Assembly: GCF_030283205.1 (NCBI RefSeq)
Contig: NZ_JASNWF010000001.1
Location: 124,001-188,000, forward strand
From: Actinomadura opuntiae
GTDB lineage: Bacteria; Actinomycetota; Actinomycetes; Streptosporangiales; Streptosporangiaceae
Length of the DNA stretch: 64,000 nt
Direction: 5' to 3'
How positions within the stretch are numbered: position 1 is the stretch's first letter; every line of letters begins with the position of its first letter. Below, piece by piece: positions 7,147 to 14,792 of this stretch. Under the pieces are notes generated by a model that was given only the letters and a program-made list of their open reading frames with translations, was not told where the DNA came from and did no database searches. Both the position numbers and the translations under genes were made by a program.

Positions 7147-7453
7147 ACAGGAAACGACCCGGCGCGTGTCGATCAACCTGATCCTCGCCACCGACCGCGA
7201 CCCCCAGGACGTCCACCTGGCGCTGCTCGCCGCGATCAGCGACCGGTGGCCGGTCCTGCACACCTCCGTCTACGCCTTCGACATGGACGACCCGGACGTC
7301 CCGTCCGTGCAGCTGGTGATCGACCCGGTCGCCGGGATCCGCGGCGCGTTCGTGGACGACCCCGAGCGCGCGGAGGCGCAGGCGAAGGAGCTGGGGTCGG
7401 TGGTGGTCGAGCTGCCTATCGACGCCGACCACCGCGGCGAGGTGAACCGGTGA
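7130..7453 (+). CDS. hypothetical phage protein
   Basis: 107 residues. The start is TTG 7130, supported by GGAGGG at 7119-7124, and it overlaps the upstream gene by 17 bases. The protein reads as a compact alpha/beta domain (RVSINLILATDRDPQDVHLAL, then VPSVQLVIDPVAG). The C-terminus is acidic and helical. No family is recognised. It ends in GTGA, sharing four bases with the next start, so the operon is tightly coupled. Confidence 0.55.
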   Translation: MSDLSEQETTRRVSINLILATDRDPQDVHLALLAAISDRWPVLHTSVYAFDMDDPDVPSVQLVIDPVAGIRGAFVDDPERAEAQAKELGSVVVELPIDADHRGEVNR

Positions 7454-7710
7454 CCCTCACCGCGACCGTTCACGTCGCCGGGCCGCCGCAGTTCGGTGGC
7501 CTCCGCCAACAGTGCGCCCCCTGCGCTCACGTCCTCCACGACTACACCGGTACGGAGATCGCCTTCGCGCTGCAGCCCGGCGAGCCCGAGCCGCCGACGG
7601 TCGGGCACTGGACCGAGGGCGCCCAGGTCGCCCGGGTCGACGGCCTGTCCTACCTGATCCAGGGCCGGGCCCTGGACGACGACGAGCGAGAGTGCAGGCC
7701 CGCATCATGA
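7450..7710 (+). CDS. hypothetical phage protein
   Basis: 86 residues from GTG 7450, overlapping the upstream stop by four bases. One Cys pair, CAPCAH, occurs near residue 25, with a further Cys close to the C-terminus. The body is beta-rich (TEIAFALQPGE, SYLIQGRALDDDE). No family is recognised. It is coupled at both ends, and its TGA overlaps the next ATG. Confidence 0.5.
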   Translation: MTLTATVHVAGPPQFGGLRQQCAPCAHVLHDYTGTEIAFALQPGEPEPPTVGHWTEGAQVARVDGLSYLIQGRALDDDERECRPAS

Positions 7711-8024
7711 CCGACCACCAGCAGCCCACGCGCGTCTCGGGCCTGACCCCCGACGGCCTCGCCGACTTCGCCCGCCGTCTGCCGGCGCCGCCGCCGGTCC
7801 GCGCCCTGGAGGTCGGGCCCGGCGTCGCCGAGCAGCTCGCGGCCGCAGCCCCGGCCACGCCCGCCCCGCTGCTCCCGCTGTCACCGGCCGAACTGCTCAC
7901 CGGCATCCCGGCCAGCGACCTGGCGCCCGGCGCGTGGCGGCTCGTCGGGCAGGACGGCCACACTCTGCGCGAGGGCCACCTCACCGGCGGCGAGGAGCCG
8001 GTCTTCCGCTGGCTCGACACGTGA
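7707..8024 (+). CDS. hypothetical phage protein, Pro/Ala-rich
   Basis: 105 residues from ATG 7707, coupled by ATGA. The middle is rich in Pro, Ala and Leu (LPAPPPVRALEVGPG and a PATPAPLLPL stretch) and the C-terminal 40 residues look folded (APGAWRLVGQDGHTLREGHL). No family is recognised. The next gene starts 34 bases later with its own RBS. Confidence 0.5.
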   Translation: MTDHQQPTRVSGLTPDGLADFARRLPAPPPVRALEVGPGVAEQLAAAAPATPAPLLPLSPAELLTGIPASDLAPGAWRLVGQDGHTLREGHLTGGEEPVFRWLDT

Positions 8025-8058
8025 CCTCGGCACCAGCCGAACAGAAACGGGGGAACTG

Positions 8059-8940
8059 ATGGGACGACCCGAGATCACGGGCGAATGCCCCGGCGCGTGC
8101 AACAGCCGGTACCGCCGCGCCTGGACCGAGCACGAGGACACGCACGCCGCATGGCGGCGGCAGTGCGCGAAAGCGTCTGAGGACGCCGCTGCGATCCTGG
8201 CGACCGTCCCCGAGGGTGAGGACCCCGGCCCGGACGTCTACGACGCCCTGTTCGCGATCACGCTCCCCGCCGACCCCGACGACCCGGGCGCGCCGACCCG
8301 GCTACCCGACCCGCCCGAGGAGCCCACCGTCGCGTGCACCCTCGGGGAGCCGGTGTGGTGCGCGTCCTGCGTCCGCCGGATCCGCGCCGCGCTCGTAGAC
8401 ATCGGTGACCTCGCCGCCCGATTGGAGGCATGGGCGGACGGGCACCGCGGCGCCGGGTCGGGTGAGCACACCTCGACCCGCCGCGCGTCCGCGCCGAGCC
8501 CCTCCCCGGTCACCGACGAGCTGGACAAGCTTTACGGGCTGCTCGCCGACGTGGAGCGGCTGTGGCGCGAGCACGCCGGCCACCCGCAGCGCCCGAACCG
8601 GTCCCGCGGCGGGGACGCCCGCCAGCGGACCCTGGAGTACCTGCTCGAACAGTCGGACCACATCCTCGCCAACCCCGGCTCGACCCGGTTCGGGCAGGGC
8701 GTCATCGCGTGGCAGGTCAAGCTGCAGCGCATGTCCAAGACGGACCCGGTCGTGCGGTCCCGGCCGGGCCGGTGCCCGCGCTGCGGGTGGGTCAACGTGC
8801 TGTACCTGGAGGACGGGATCACCAAGTGCCGCAACGGCAAGTGCGGCCGATACCTGTCTGAAGAGGAGTACCTCGAGCAGGTCCTCGGCGCCGCGGACAC
8901 GTCGGTGGTGAGCGAAAGCCGCGCCGCCCGCACCTCCTGA
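8059..8940 (+). CDS. phage protein with a C-terminal zinc ribbon
   Basis: 293 residues from ATG 8059 with GGGGGAAC upstream. The N-terminal half has CPGAC and WCASCVRR motifs. The middle is helical and Arg/Asp-rich (TDELDKLYGLLADVERLW). The C-terminus carries a ribbon: CPRCGWVNVLYLEDG then CRNGKCGRYLSEEEY. This arrangement is common in actinophage proteins of unknown function encoded near regulatory or replication genes. A role in DNA binding or transcription is likely but unproven. It is the last gene before the 8946-8982 terminator. Confidence 0.6.
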   Translation: MGRPEITGECPGACNSRYRRAWTEHEDTHAAWRRQCAKASEDAAAILATVPEGEDPGPDVYDALFAITLPADPDDPGAPTRLPDPPEEPTVACTLGEPVWCASCVRRIRAALVDIGDLAARLEAWADGHRGAGSGEHTSTRRASAPSPSPVTDELDKLYGLLADVERLWREHAGHPQRPNRSRGGDARQRTLEYLLEQSDHILANPGSTRFGQGVIAWQVKLQRMSKTDPVVRSRPGRCPRCGWVNVLYLEDGITKCRNGKCGRYLSEEEYLEQVLGAADTSVVSESRAARTS

Positions 8941-8945
8941 ACACC

Positions 8946-8982
8946 GCCGGCCGCGCGCGCCCCTGTCACGCACGCGGCCGGC
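8946..8982 (+). terminator. hairpin terminator after the 6.3-8.9 kb operon
   Basis: A 10-bp GC stem (GCCGGCCGCG 8946-8955 with CGCGGCCGGC 8973-8982) begins five bases after the stop at 8940. It has no U-run, which is usual for actinobacterial terminators. Confidence 0.55.
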
Positions 8983-9373
8983 TACGCGGGCCGTGCCCCA
9001 CACCCGCCCCGGCCCGTGATGCGACGGAGCGGCGGTCGCGCGATGTCCGGATCCTCTCGGACGTGAGCCACCATCAGCATGCCTCGGCACCCAAGATCTT
9101 CAGGACGTAGCGATCCTGTCCCGATCAGCAGCGTTTACGTGCGGCTAACCCTGCCCGCGACCAGCCAAACCCAGCCGAGACTTACTCTTAGTGATCGAGA
9201 ATCACTCGAAATGGTCTTTACTTGCATTGTCCAACAGTGCATGATCCCTCCTGACAAAGACTTTGCCAAACGACAAGCACCAACCGCTCCCACCCCGCAG
9301 GACAGGAGTCAAGGAAAATGATCGCCGCACCTTTGGACGCGGTCACTTGACCCGACACATCCATGCGTCCAGC
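8983..9373 (+). other. gene-poor boundary of the Rhs cargo block
   Basis: About 390 bases without a convincing gene. GC content drops visibly between about 9130 and 9290 compared with the flanks (for example around 9180-9260). This suggests imported DNA at the left edge of the Rhs block. No attachment site, tRNA or transposase remnant was recognised. Confidence 0.4.
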
Positions 9374-9541
9374 ATGGTGACCTTCGACCCTGCTCCCCTG
9401 ACTGCCCCTCAGCGCTTTGGCCACGCCTGCGTCGTGTGCGGCAAGCGGTTCCCGCTCCCGCGCACCCAGGTAGGCGTCACGCCCGACGGCGCCGGGGTGA
9501 GAGCGTGCGACGATTGCGTTCCCGTCGTCCACCCACCCTGA
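9374..9541 (+). CDS. small CxxC zinc-ribbon protein
   Basis: 55 residues from ATG 9374 (GTG 9377 is also possible). The protein has HACVVCGKRF and, 18 residues later, ACDDCVP, a clean CxxC-CxxC ribbon. The frame stays open further upstream but those residues lack structure. Similar 50-60 residue ribbon proteins are widespread in actinomycetes without a known role. It lies 205 bases before the Rhs start and may share its promoter region. No RBS of note is seen. Confidence 0.45.
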   Translation: MVTFDPAPLTAPQRFGHACVVCGKRFPLPRTQVGVTPDGAGVRACDDCVPVVHPP

Positions 9542-9746
9542 TAGGGCAGTTACTGCCCACGAAAACCACTCCCCCTCGGTTTCGCGTCGCACCGTGAAAT
9601 GCGGTGGCCACGCCAACCAATCATCCCGAGTTCTGCTCGCATGCCCTGACTGCCTCTGCAGGAGGGGCCTCCGCCGACTTATGCACGCGGAGCGCTACGA
9701 GCTGTATTCAGCATGCCAACATCCCACAGCAAAAGGAGCATGTTCG

Positions 9747-12700
9747 GTGTCACGCCGCATCGTGGCGTGCGTCGCAGCTTCGGTCCTGGCCGCTACCGGT
9801 CTGGTAGCAGTCCCCGGCGCCGCTGACGCCAAGCCACGCCCCAAGACCGCATCATTCCAGTTCCAGCACCTGTACCCGGAGATCGGCTCGCCGCACACCA
9901 GCAAGCCCAAGCTCGGGCCGTCCAAGCGCGGCCCGGTGCGCCTGGTGTCCCCGAGCACCGTCGGTGAGCCCGCTCGCACGAAGATCCCCACCTACGCCGC
10001 CGCCAAGACCACCACCTCGCCGACGATCGCGGCGGCGGCGTCGGTGCCGGTGGGGATCGGCCCGGTCCGCAACGGCACGTTCCTGTCGTTCAACCTGGCC
10101 GACTACCTACAGTTGAAGGTGAACGTCGGATCCGGGAACGCGATGGTCCGGTCGACCGACATGTCGCTGCCGGGGATCGGCGGGAACGTCACCGTCGGCG
10201 CGGTCTACAACAGCCTGCTGCACGCCGCCGACGTCCCCACCGGCGTTATCTCGCCCGGCTGGCGGACTCGGCTGGGTGAGGACGTGCGGCTGTACAAAAA
10301 CAGCGACAACTCCGTCACCTACGCCGGGCCCGACGGGGTCTCGGGGGTGTTCACCCCGTCGGGGTCGGGCTACAGCACGCCCAAGGAGTTCAAGGGCGAC
10401 CTGACCAGCCAGTCCGGCGGCGGCTGGAAGTACCTGGACCACGGCTCGGGACAGCAGAGCTACTTCAACTCCTCCGGACTGCCCTCCAAGGTGGTGGACC
10501 GCAACGGCAACACCACCGACTTCACCTACACCGGCAGCCACGTCTCGGCGATCACCTACAAGCCCAAGGGCGAGACGACCGGCCGCCAGATCAAGATCGG
10601 CATGTACGACGGGGACCAGATCACCCGCTACACCGAAGATGACGGCAACGGCGGCCAGCGCATCGTCGTGTACAGCTACGACCCCAGCAGCCACCGGCTG
10701 AGCCAGATCCAGCAAGCGGCTGGTGAAGTGACCACATTCGGTTACGACGGCGCCGGCAACCTGTCCTCGGTCACCAACGGCAAGGGCAAGACCACCTCCC
10801 TGGACTACGACGCGAACCACCGGGTCCTGGCCGTCACCCAGGGCGGCGACTCCACCGCCCAGATCACCCGGCTGGCCTACCCGTCCAGCACCCAGTCCCA
10901 GGTCGCCGACCCCAACACCGACCAGGGCAAGGCGGTCGCCGACGTCCCGCACACCACCTACACCATCAACACCAACGACCGGGTCACCAAGACCGTCGAC
11001 CCGGCCGGCAACACCCGCTCCAAGACCTACACCCCCTTTAGCGACATCGCCTCCTACACCAACGCCAATGGGGGCCTGACCAGCAACACCTTCGGCGCCA
11101 ACAACGGCGAATCGCTGACCAGGTCGGTTTCCCCGACGGGTGCGTCGGCGTCGCTGACCTACGGCAACTCGCCCACCTCCCAGAACCCCACCGCGGCCTA
11201 CCAGCCCTCGGCCGGGAGCGACACCCAGGGCAACTCCTCCACCTACACCTACGACGGCGCGGGCAACCAGACCTCGACCAAGAACGCACAGGCCGCCGAG
11301 GCCAAGGTGTCCTACAACGACGACGGCACCGTCAAGGACTCCACCGACCCCAAGAACGGTAGCAACTCCAGCACCTACAGCTACGACGGCAACCACCAGC
11401 TCGCTTCGGTCACCCCGCCGTCCGGCAACACCCTGAAGAAGAAGACCTTCACCTACGACGGCTACGGCCGTGTCGCGATCGTCACCGACGGCAACGGGAA
11501 GAAGACCAGCTACACCTACGACGATGACGACCGGGTGCTAACCATCGGCTACTCCGACGGCACCCCGACCGTGACCTACACCTACGACAAGGCCGGCAAC
11601 GTCTTCACCCGCGCCGACGCCGCCGGCACCACCACCTTCGGCTACACCGCCCGCAACCTGGTCGCAGCCCGGCAGTCGACCTCCGGCGGCGGGGAGATCG
11701 ACTGGCAGTACGACGCGGCCGGGAACCTGGTCAACCAGATGGACGGGCGCGGCACCGACCACTACGTGCACTCGGTCCGCAACCTGCTGGCCTCGATGAC
11801 CGACGCCACCGGCAAGCAGTGGATCTTCAAGTACGACGACGACGGCAACCGCACGGACACCTACTTCAACTACACCACCGGCCCCGCCGCCTGGTCGATG
11901 CACACCGTCACCAGCTACGACAAGTCCGATCGCGTCACGCGCGTCAAGACCACCGGCAACTCCATCAGCAACCCGATGGTCTCCGACCTGTCGTACTGCT
12001 ACGCCAAGCACGTCGACGGCCAAGGCTGCTCCACCGACACTGGTGACGACACTGGCCTGCGGCAGTGGTCCACCGACAACGCCGCGAACAAGACCAGCGT
12101 CTACACCTACGACAAGGGCAACCGGCTTACCAAGGCCACCGGCGTCAACGGCCATGACTATGGCTACGGCTACGACTCCGACGGCAATCGCACCAGCCAG
12201 AGCGTCGACGGCACCACCACCCAGACGCTGACGTTCAATTCGGCGAATCAGATCACCTCATCGGGGTACGGCTACGACGCCGCGGGCAACCAGACCTCCT
12301 CCCCGACCGTTACCCAGATGACCTACAACGCCGCCCAGCAACTGACCCGGACAAAGGTCGGCAACACCACCACCGCCTACACCTACGCCGGCCCCGACCA
12401 AACCGAACTCGTCAAGACCGGCACCACCAGTATCGTCTACGGCACCGCCACCACTCCCATCGCGTACACCAACGGCGCCGCCACGACCTACATCGAACGC
12501 GACGACTCCGGCGCACCCTTGGCCGCCAACGTGAACGGAACCGACACCGCCTATGCCACCGATGGCCTCGGCTCTGTGGTCGCCACCGTAAACCTCGCTG
12601 GCACGAAGGCGACCGGCTACGCCTATACCCCTTACGGCGAACAGACCGGCAAGAACACCGGCGACACCAACCTCGTCGGTTACACCGGCGCCCTGTCCGA

Positions 12701-13034
12701 TCCCGCCACCAGCAACCTCTACCTCTCCCACCGCTACTACGCCCCCGGACAGGGGGGCTTCACCCAGCAAGACACCATCACCAAACTCGCCGATCCCCAA
12801 AACGGCAACCTCTACGCCTACGCCAGCGACAACCCCACCAATTACATCGACCCCACCGGCCAATGGAGTTGGTCCAGCTTCTGGGGCTCTCTGGCCAGCG
12901 GATGGCTCACCGGATCGGAGTGCTGGGCTGTAGGCGCGATCCTGGCGCCTGAGACCGCCGGAGTAGGCGCGGTTGTGGGCGGCATCGCCTGCGGAGCCAT
13001 CACCGGCGCTGTCGCAAGCGGGATCATGAGTTAA
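9747..13034 (+). CDS. secreted Rhs/YD-repeat protein with a hydrophobic C-terminal tip
   Basis: 1095 residues from GTG 9747, with AAGGAG at 9733-9738. A signal peptide (VSRRIVACVAASVLAATGLV, cut near ADA-KP) directs Sec export. Then come many YD repeats (xYDxxGNxxS/T, for example YDGAGNLSSVTNG) over about residues 230-960, which form the Rhs shell. The core end is canonical: LYLSHRYYAPGQGGFTQQD, NLYAYASDNPTNYIDPTG. The tip after DPTGQ is only 56 residues (1040-1095) and hydrophobic, with GAVVGGIACGAITGAVASG. It is shorter than common nuclease or deaminase tips and resembles a membrane-inserting peptide. It lies inside the prophage between the early operon and the packaging genes, as cargo. 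Confidence 0.85.
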   Translation: MSRRIVACVAASVLAATGLVAVPGAADAKPRPKTASFQFQHLYPEIGSPHTSKPKLGPSKRGPVRLVSPSTVGEPARTKIPTYAAAKTTTSPTIAAAASVPVGIGPVRNGTFLSFNLADYLQLKVNVGSGNAMVRSTDMSLPGIGGNVTVGAVYNSLLHAADVPTGVISPGWRTRLGEDVRLYKNSDNSVTYAGPDGVSGVFTPSGSGYSTPKEFKGDLTSQSGGGWKYLDHGSGQQSYFNSSGLPSKVVDRNGNTTDFTYTGSHVSAITYKPKGETTGRQIKIGMYDGDQITRYTEDDGNGGQRIVVYSYDPSSHRLSQIQQAAGEVTTFGYDGAGNLSSVTNGKGKTTSLDYDANHRVLAVTQGGDSTAQITRLAYPSSTQSQVADPNTDQGKAVADVPHTTYTINTNDRVTKTVDPAGNTRSKTYTPFSDIASYTNANGGLTSNTFGANNGESLTRSVSPTGASASLTYGNSPTSQNPTAAYQPSAGSDTQGNSSTYTYDGAGNQTSTKNAQAAEAKVSYNDDGTVKDSTDPKNGSNSSTYSYDGNHQLASVTPPSGNTLKKKTFTYDGYGRVAIVTDGNGKKTSYTYDDDDRVLTIGYSDGTPTVTYTYDKAGNVFTRADAAGTTTFGYTARNLVAARQSTSGGGEIDWQYDAAGNLVNQMDGRGTDHYVHSVRNLLASMTDATGKQWIFKYDDDGNRTDTYFNYTTGPAAWSMHTVTSYDKSDRVTRVKTTGNSISNPMVSDLSYCYAKHVDGQGCSTDTGDDTGLRQWSTDNAANKTSVYTYDKGNRLTKATGVNGHDYGYGYDSDGNRTSQSVDGTTTQTLTFNSANQITSSGYGYDAAGNQTSSPTVTQMTYNAAQQLTRTKVGNTTTAYTYAGPDQTELVKTGTTSIVYGTATTPIAYTNGAATTYIERDDSGAPLAANVNGTDTAYATDGLGSVVATVNLAGTKATGYAYTPYGEQTGKNTGDTNLVGYTGALSDPATSNLYLSHRYYAPGQGGFTQQDTITKLADPQNGNLYAYASDNPTNYIDPTGQWSWSSFWGSLASGWLTGSECWAVGAILAPETAGVGAVVGGIACGAITGAVASGIMS

Positions 13035-13053
13035 CATATTATCGGCGCAAAGA

Positions 13054-13087
13054 TCGTTCGGGCGGGCCGCACGGCCCGCCCGAACGA
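13054..13087 (+). terminator. strong hairpin terminator after the Rhs gene
   Basis: A perfect 15-bp stem (13054-13068 with 13073-13087) with a GCAC loop, 19 bases after the Rhs stop. It separates Rhs from the small membrane-protein gene, so the latter needs its own promoter or read-through. Confidence 0.75.
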
Positions 13088-13176
13088 ACCATATAAGAAG
13101 CCAATCCCTAGCATAACAACAAGAACATTACCGCCACACAAGACCTACCTAATCCACAATCAGAGGAGGAGAGTCT

Positions 13177-13320
13177 ATGGACTGGAGTGTATTGGCCGGT
13201 AGCGCGACAGGAGCGATTCTATTCTTCCTTGTTGTTGCGGCCATCCAACGGACATGGCCCTTTGGCCGCCGAAAGAAGATCCCTCAGAACGATCGAAATG
13301 TTCGCGGCGAAAAGGACTAG
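13177..13320 (+). CDS. 47-residue single-TM protein, candidate Rhs immunity protein
   Basis: ATG 13177 follows a strong site (AGAGGAGGAGAG). The product begins MDWSVLAGSATGAILFFLVV, giving one membrane helix over residues about 4-23, then a basic cytoplasmic tail (GRRKKIP, RNVRGEKD). It lies directly downstream of the Rhs toxin tip, where immunity genes normally sit, and its single TM segment matches the hydrophobic nature of that tip. The surrounding DNA is AT-rich. The RBS and TM are visible; the immunity role is inferred from position. Confidence 0.55.
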   Translation: MDWSVLAGSATGAILFFLVVAAIQRTWPFGRRKKIPQNDRNVRGEKD

Positions 13321-13676
13321 CCCTCCAGTCACGCTTGGAAGGCTCAATCCTTTGAAGCTTGCACGCGAGATGGTCGGCGCTGTGATCGCGTGCCATGAAC
13401 CCGGCAGTCTGCGGTGGCTATGCCGCCAACTATAGAAGAAATCGACCGGACGGGCTGATGAATTAGATTAGCTCTTCATGCAGGCGGTCGCTCACATTCC
13501 GTCGGGCGCCCAGGTTACAGGCCTGGTTGTATCTGTTGGGCATCCTGAGAGCTATGGACGGGAGGACGACGGGGTCGCTGGCGGAGTTCGCCGAAGGCAC
13601 CCGGACGGGACACAACTGCTGATCACGCCCGCTGGGACGTCGGCTTGGCCATGAGACACTCACTTATCCTTGTTCT
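13321..13676 (+). other. intergenic region, possible Rhs-island debris
   Basis: 356 bases without a convincing gene. A 22-codon frame at 13554-13622 (MDGRTTGSLAEFAEGTRTGH...) has no clear RBS and may be a fragment. A short palindrome CCAGGTTACAGGCCTGG lies near 13510. Upstream of 13677, TATCCT sits 7 bases before the ATG, suggesting a leaderless promoter for the HTH gene. Confidence 0.35.
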
Positions 13677-13910
13677 ATGGGCGCACTTCTGCTTGATCGA
13701 GACGACGAGTTCTCCCGCGTCCTCACCATCACGGAGGCCGCCGCCGAGGTCGGCCGCCCGCCGGCCACTGTCCGGGACTGGATTCGCAAGAAGTACCTCG
13801 TCCCGCTGCGTGTCCCGGGGTCACGTCGCGTCTACACCACCGCCGGCGCGGTCCGCAACGCCGAGCGACGCGCATATCTCAACACGCCACGCCCGTCCCA
13901 GACGGCTTGA
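13677..13910 (+). CDS. excisionase/MerR-like helix-turn-helix protein
   Basis: 77 residues from ATG 13677. LTITEAAAEVGRPPATVRDWIRKKYLVP followed by GSRRVYTT is the BldC/excisionase-type winged helix-turn-helix (the wing Arg pair reads SRRVY). There is no Shine-Dalgarno, and a TATCCT -10-like box ends six bases upstream, so translation may be leaderless. It could be a recombination directionality factor or a regulator of the phage promoters. Its stop codon lies inside the first of two 12-bp repeats that flank the neighbouring lipoprotein gene. Confidence 0.7.
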   Translation: MGALLLDRDDEFSRVLTITEAAAEVGRPPATVRDWIRKKYLVPLRVPGSRRVYTTAGAVRNAERRAYLNTPRPSQTA

Positions 13911-13916
13911 CGCAGG
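13905..13916. repeat. 12-bp direct repeat, copy 1
   Basis: GCTTGACGCAGG, repeated exactly at 14601-14612. The pair brackets the lipoprotein gene and may mark how that gene was inserted. Copy 1 contains the stop of the HTH gene. Confidence 0.5.
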
Positions 13917-13934
13917 CCAAGCTTCCCCTACCGG

Positions 13935-14465
13935 TCAGGAGTGGCGGTATTCCGCGAGGATCTGCGCCTCGCCCTCCCCGAAGGTGTACGTGATCACCGA
14001 CCACGGCGACGCTTCGTTGTGCTTCGCCTCGATGGCGTACGCGGCCGGCTCCTTGTCGGCCTCGACCTCGTACCCGGCAGCCTTCGCCTTCGCCTGGGTG
14101 TTCTCCCACGCGGCGCGGGCGTCACCGATCCGCATGGTGACCGAGTACTGCAGGCACGGCACCCCGGCCACGCCAGAGTGCGTCTCGGACTTGATGGTGG
14201 CGTTGTCCGGCAGCGGGATCTGACTGCGCGGGCACTCGCCGTCCTGCGCAGGCGTCGAAGGCGCGGTCGTTGACGGCGACGCGGCCGGGGACGGCTCGGA
14301 AGAAGTCGGGGCTGGCTCCCCTGAGGCGCTCGCGGCCGGGCGCGCCGGGGAAGACGTCGCGGCGCCGGCGGCTGGGCGGTCCGAGTCCCCGCCGGAATCG
14401 CAACCGGAAACCAGCACAGCCGACACGGCGACGACAGCGGCAAAGGCCCAACGGGAAGACGGCAT
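13935..14465 (-). CDS. secreted lipoprotein (prophage moron)
   Basis: 176 residues from the ATG at 14465. A lipoprotein signal peptide (SSRWAFAAVVAVSAVLVSGC) ends in the lipobox VSGC, so Cys21 is the predicted lipidated residue. A Ser/Ala/Pro/Thr linker follows to about residue 75. The mature domain has two Cys (ECPRS, GVPCLQ) and an alpha/beta pattern. It runs against the phage transcription direction, which is typical of lysogenic conversion genes. Superinfection exclusion at the cell surface is a reasonable guess. Two other lipoprotein genes of the same layout occur at 40507 and 48082. Confidence 0.7.
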   Translation of the reverse strand: MPSSRWAFAAVVAVSAVLVSGCDSGGDSDRPAAGAATSSPARPAASASGEPAPTSSEPSPAASPSTTAPSTPAQDGECPRSQIPLPDNATIKSETHSGVAGVPCLQYSVTMRIGDARAAWENTQAKAKAAGYEVEADKEPAAYAIEAKHNEASPWSVITYTFGEGEAQILAEYRHS

Positions 14466-14792
14466 GGCGAGATCCTAGAAACCACCCACAGCCTGCGACA
14501 CCCGTGGAATACCGGGTTCCGTCTCGCCTGACCGTCGAGGCTGTGACCGCTAAGGTCGCGCACCGGCGACCGTTCACACGCCGCACCGCAAACGCCCGCA
14601 GCTTGACGCAGGTCAGAGGGGTACCACAAACTGATCCCAGCGTGGCGACGTGTCGCCGCATCCTTGAGGCCCTGGTCGAGCGTCCGCTCCCGGGGCCTTC
14701 CGCATTTTCCGGCCCTGCCCGACGCGCCGCGTAGCGGTACCGCGGCGACCGTCCGCAACGTCTGCAGCACGAGCGTCCAGGGGGGTGAGCGC
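14466..14792 (+). other. gap upstream of the terminase gene
   Basis: 327 bases containing the start region of the lipoprotein gene and the leader of the packaging operon. TTGACG at 14603-14608, part of the second 12-bp repeat, could be a -35 element, but no good -10 follows at the right distance. No small gene is convincing. Confidence 0.35.
14601..14612. repeat. 12-bp direct repeat, copy 2
   Basis: GCTTGACGCAGG, identical to 13905-13916, 696 bases away on the other side of the lipoprotein gene. Confidence 0.5.

Noticed and set aside
9079..9321. 80-codon frame upstream of the Rhs gene
   Set aside because: No RBS, mixed composition and no motif; the region looks non-coding.
10230..12850. Short repeated DNA in the Rhs gene resembling an array
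   Set aside because: The repeats follow the YD amino-acid pattern in frame and have no spacers of constant length, so this is not a CRISPR.
13187..13435. 82-codon frame overlapping the small TM gene
   Set aside because: The other frame has a perfect RBS and a clear membrane helix; this one has neither.
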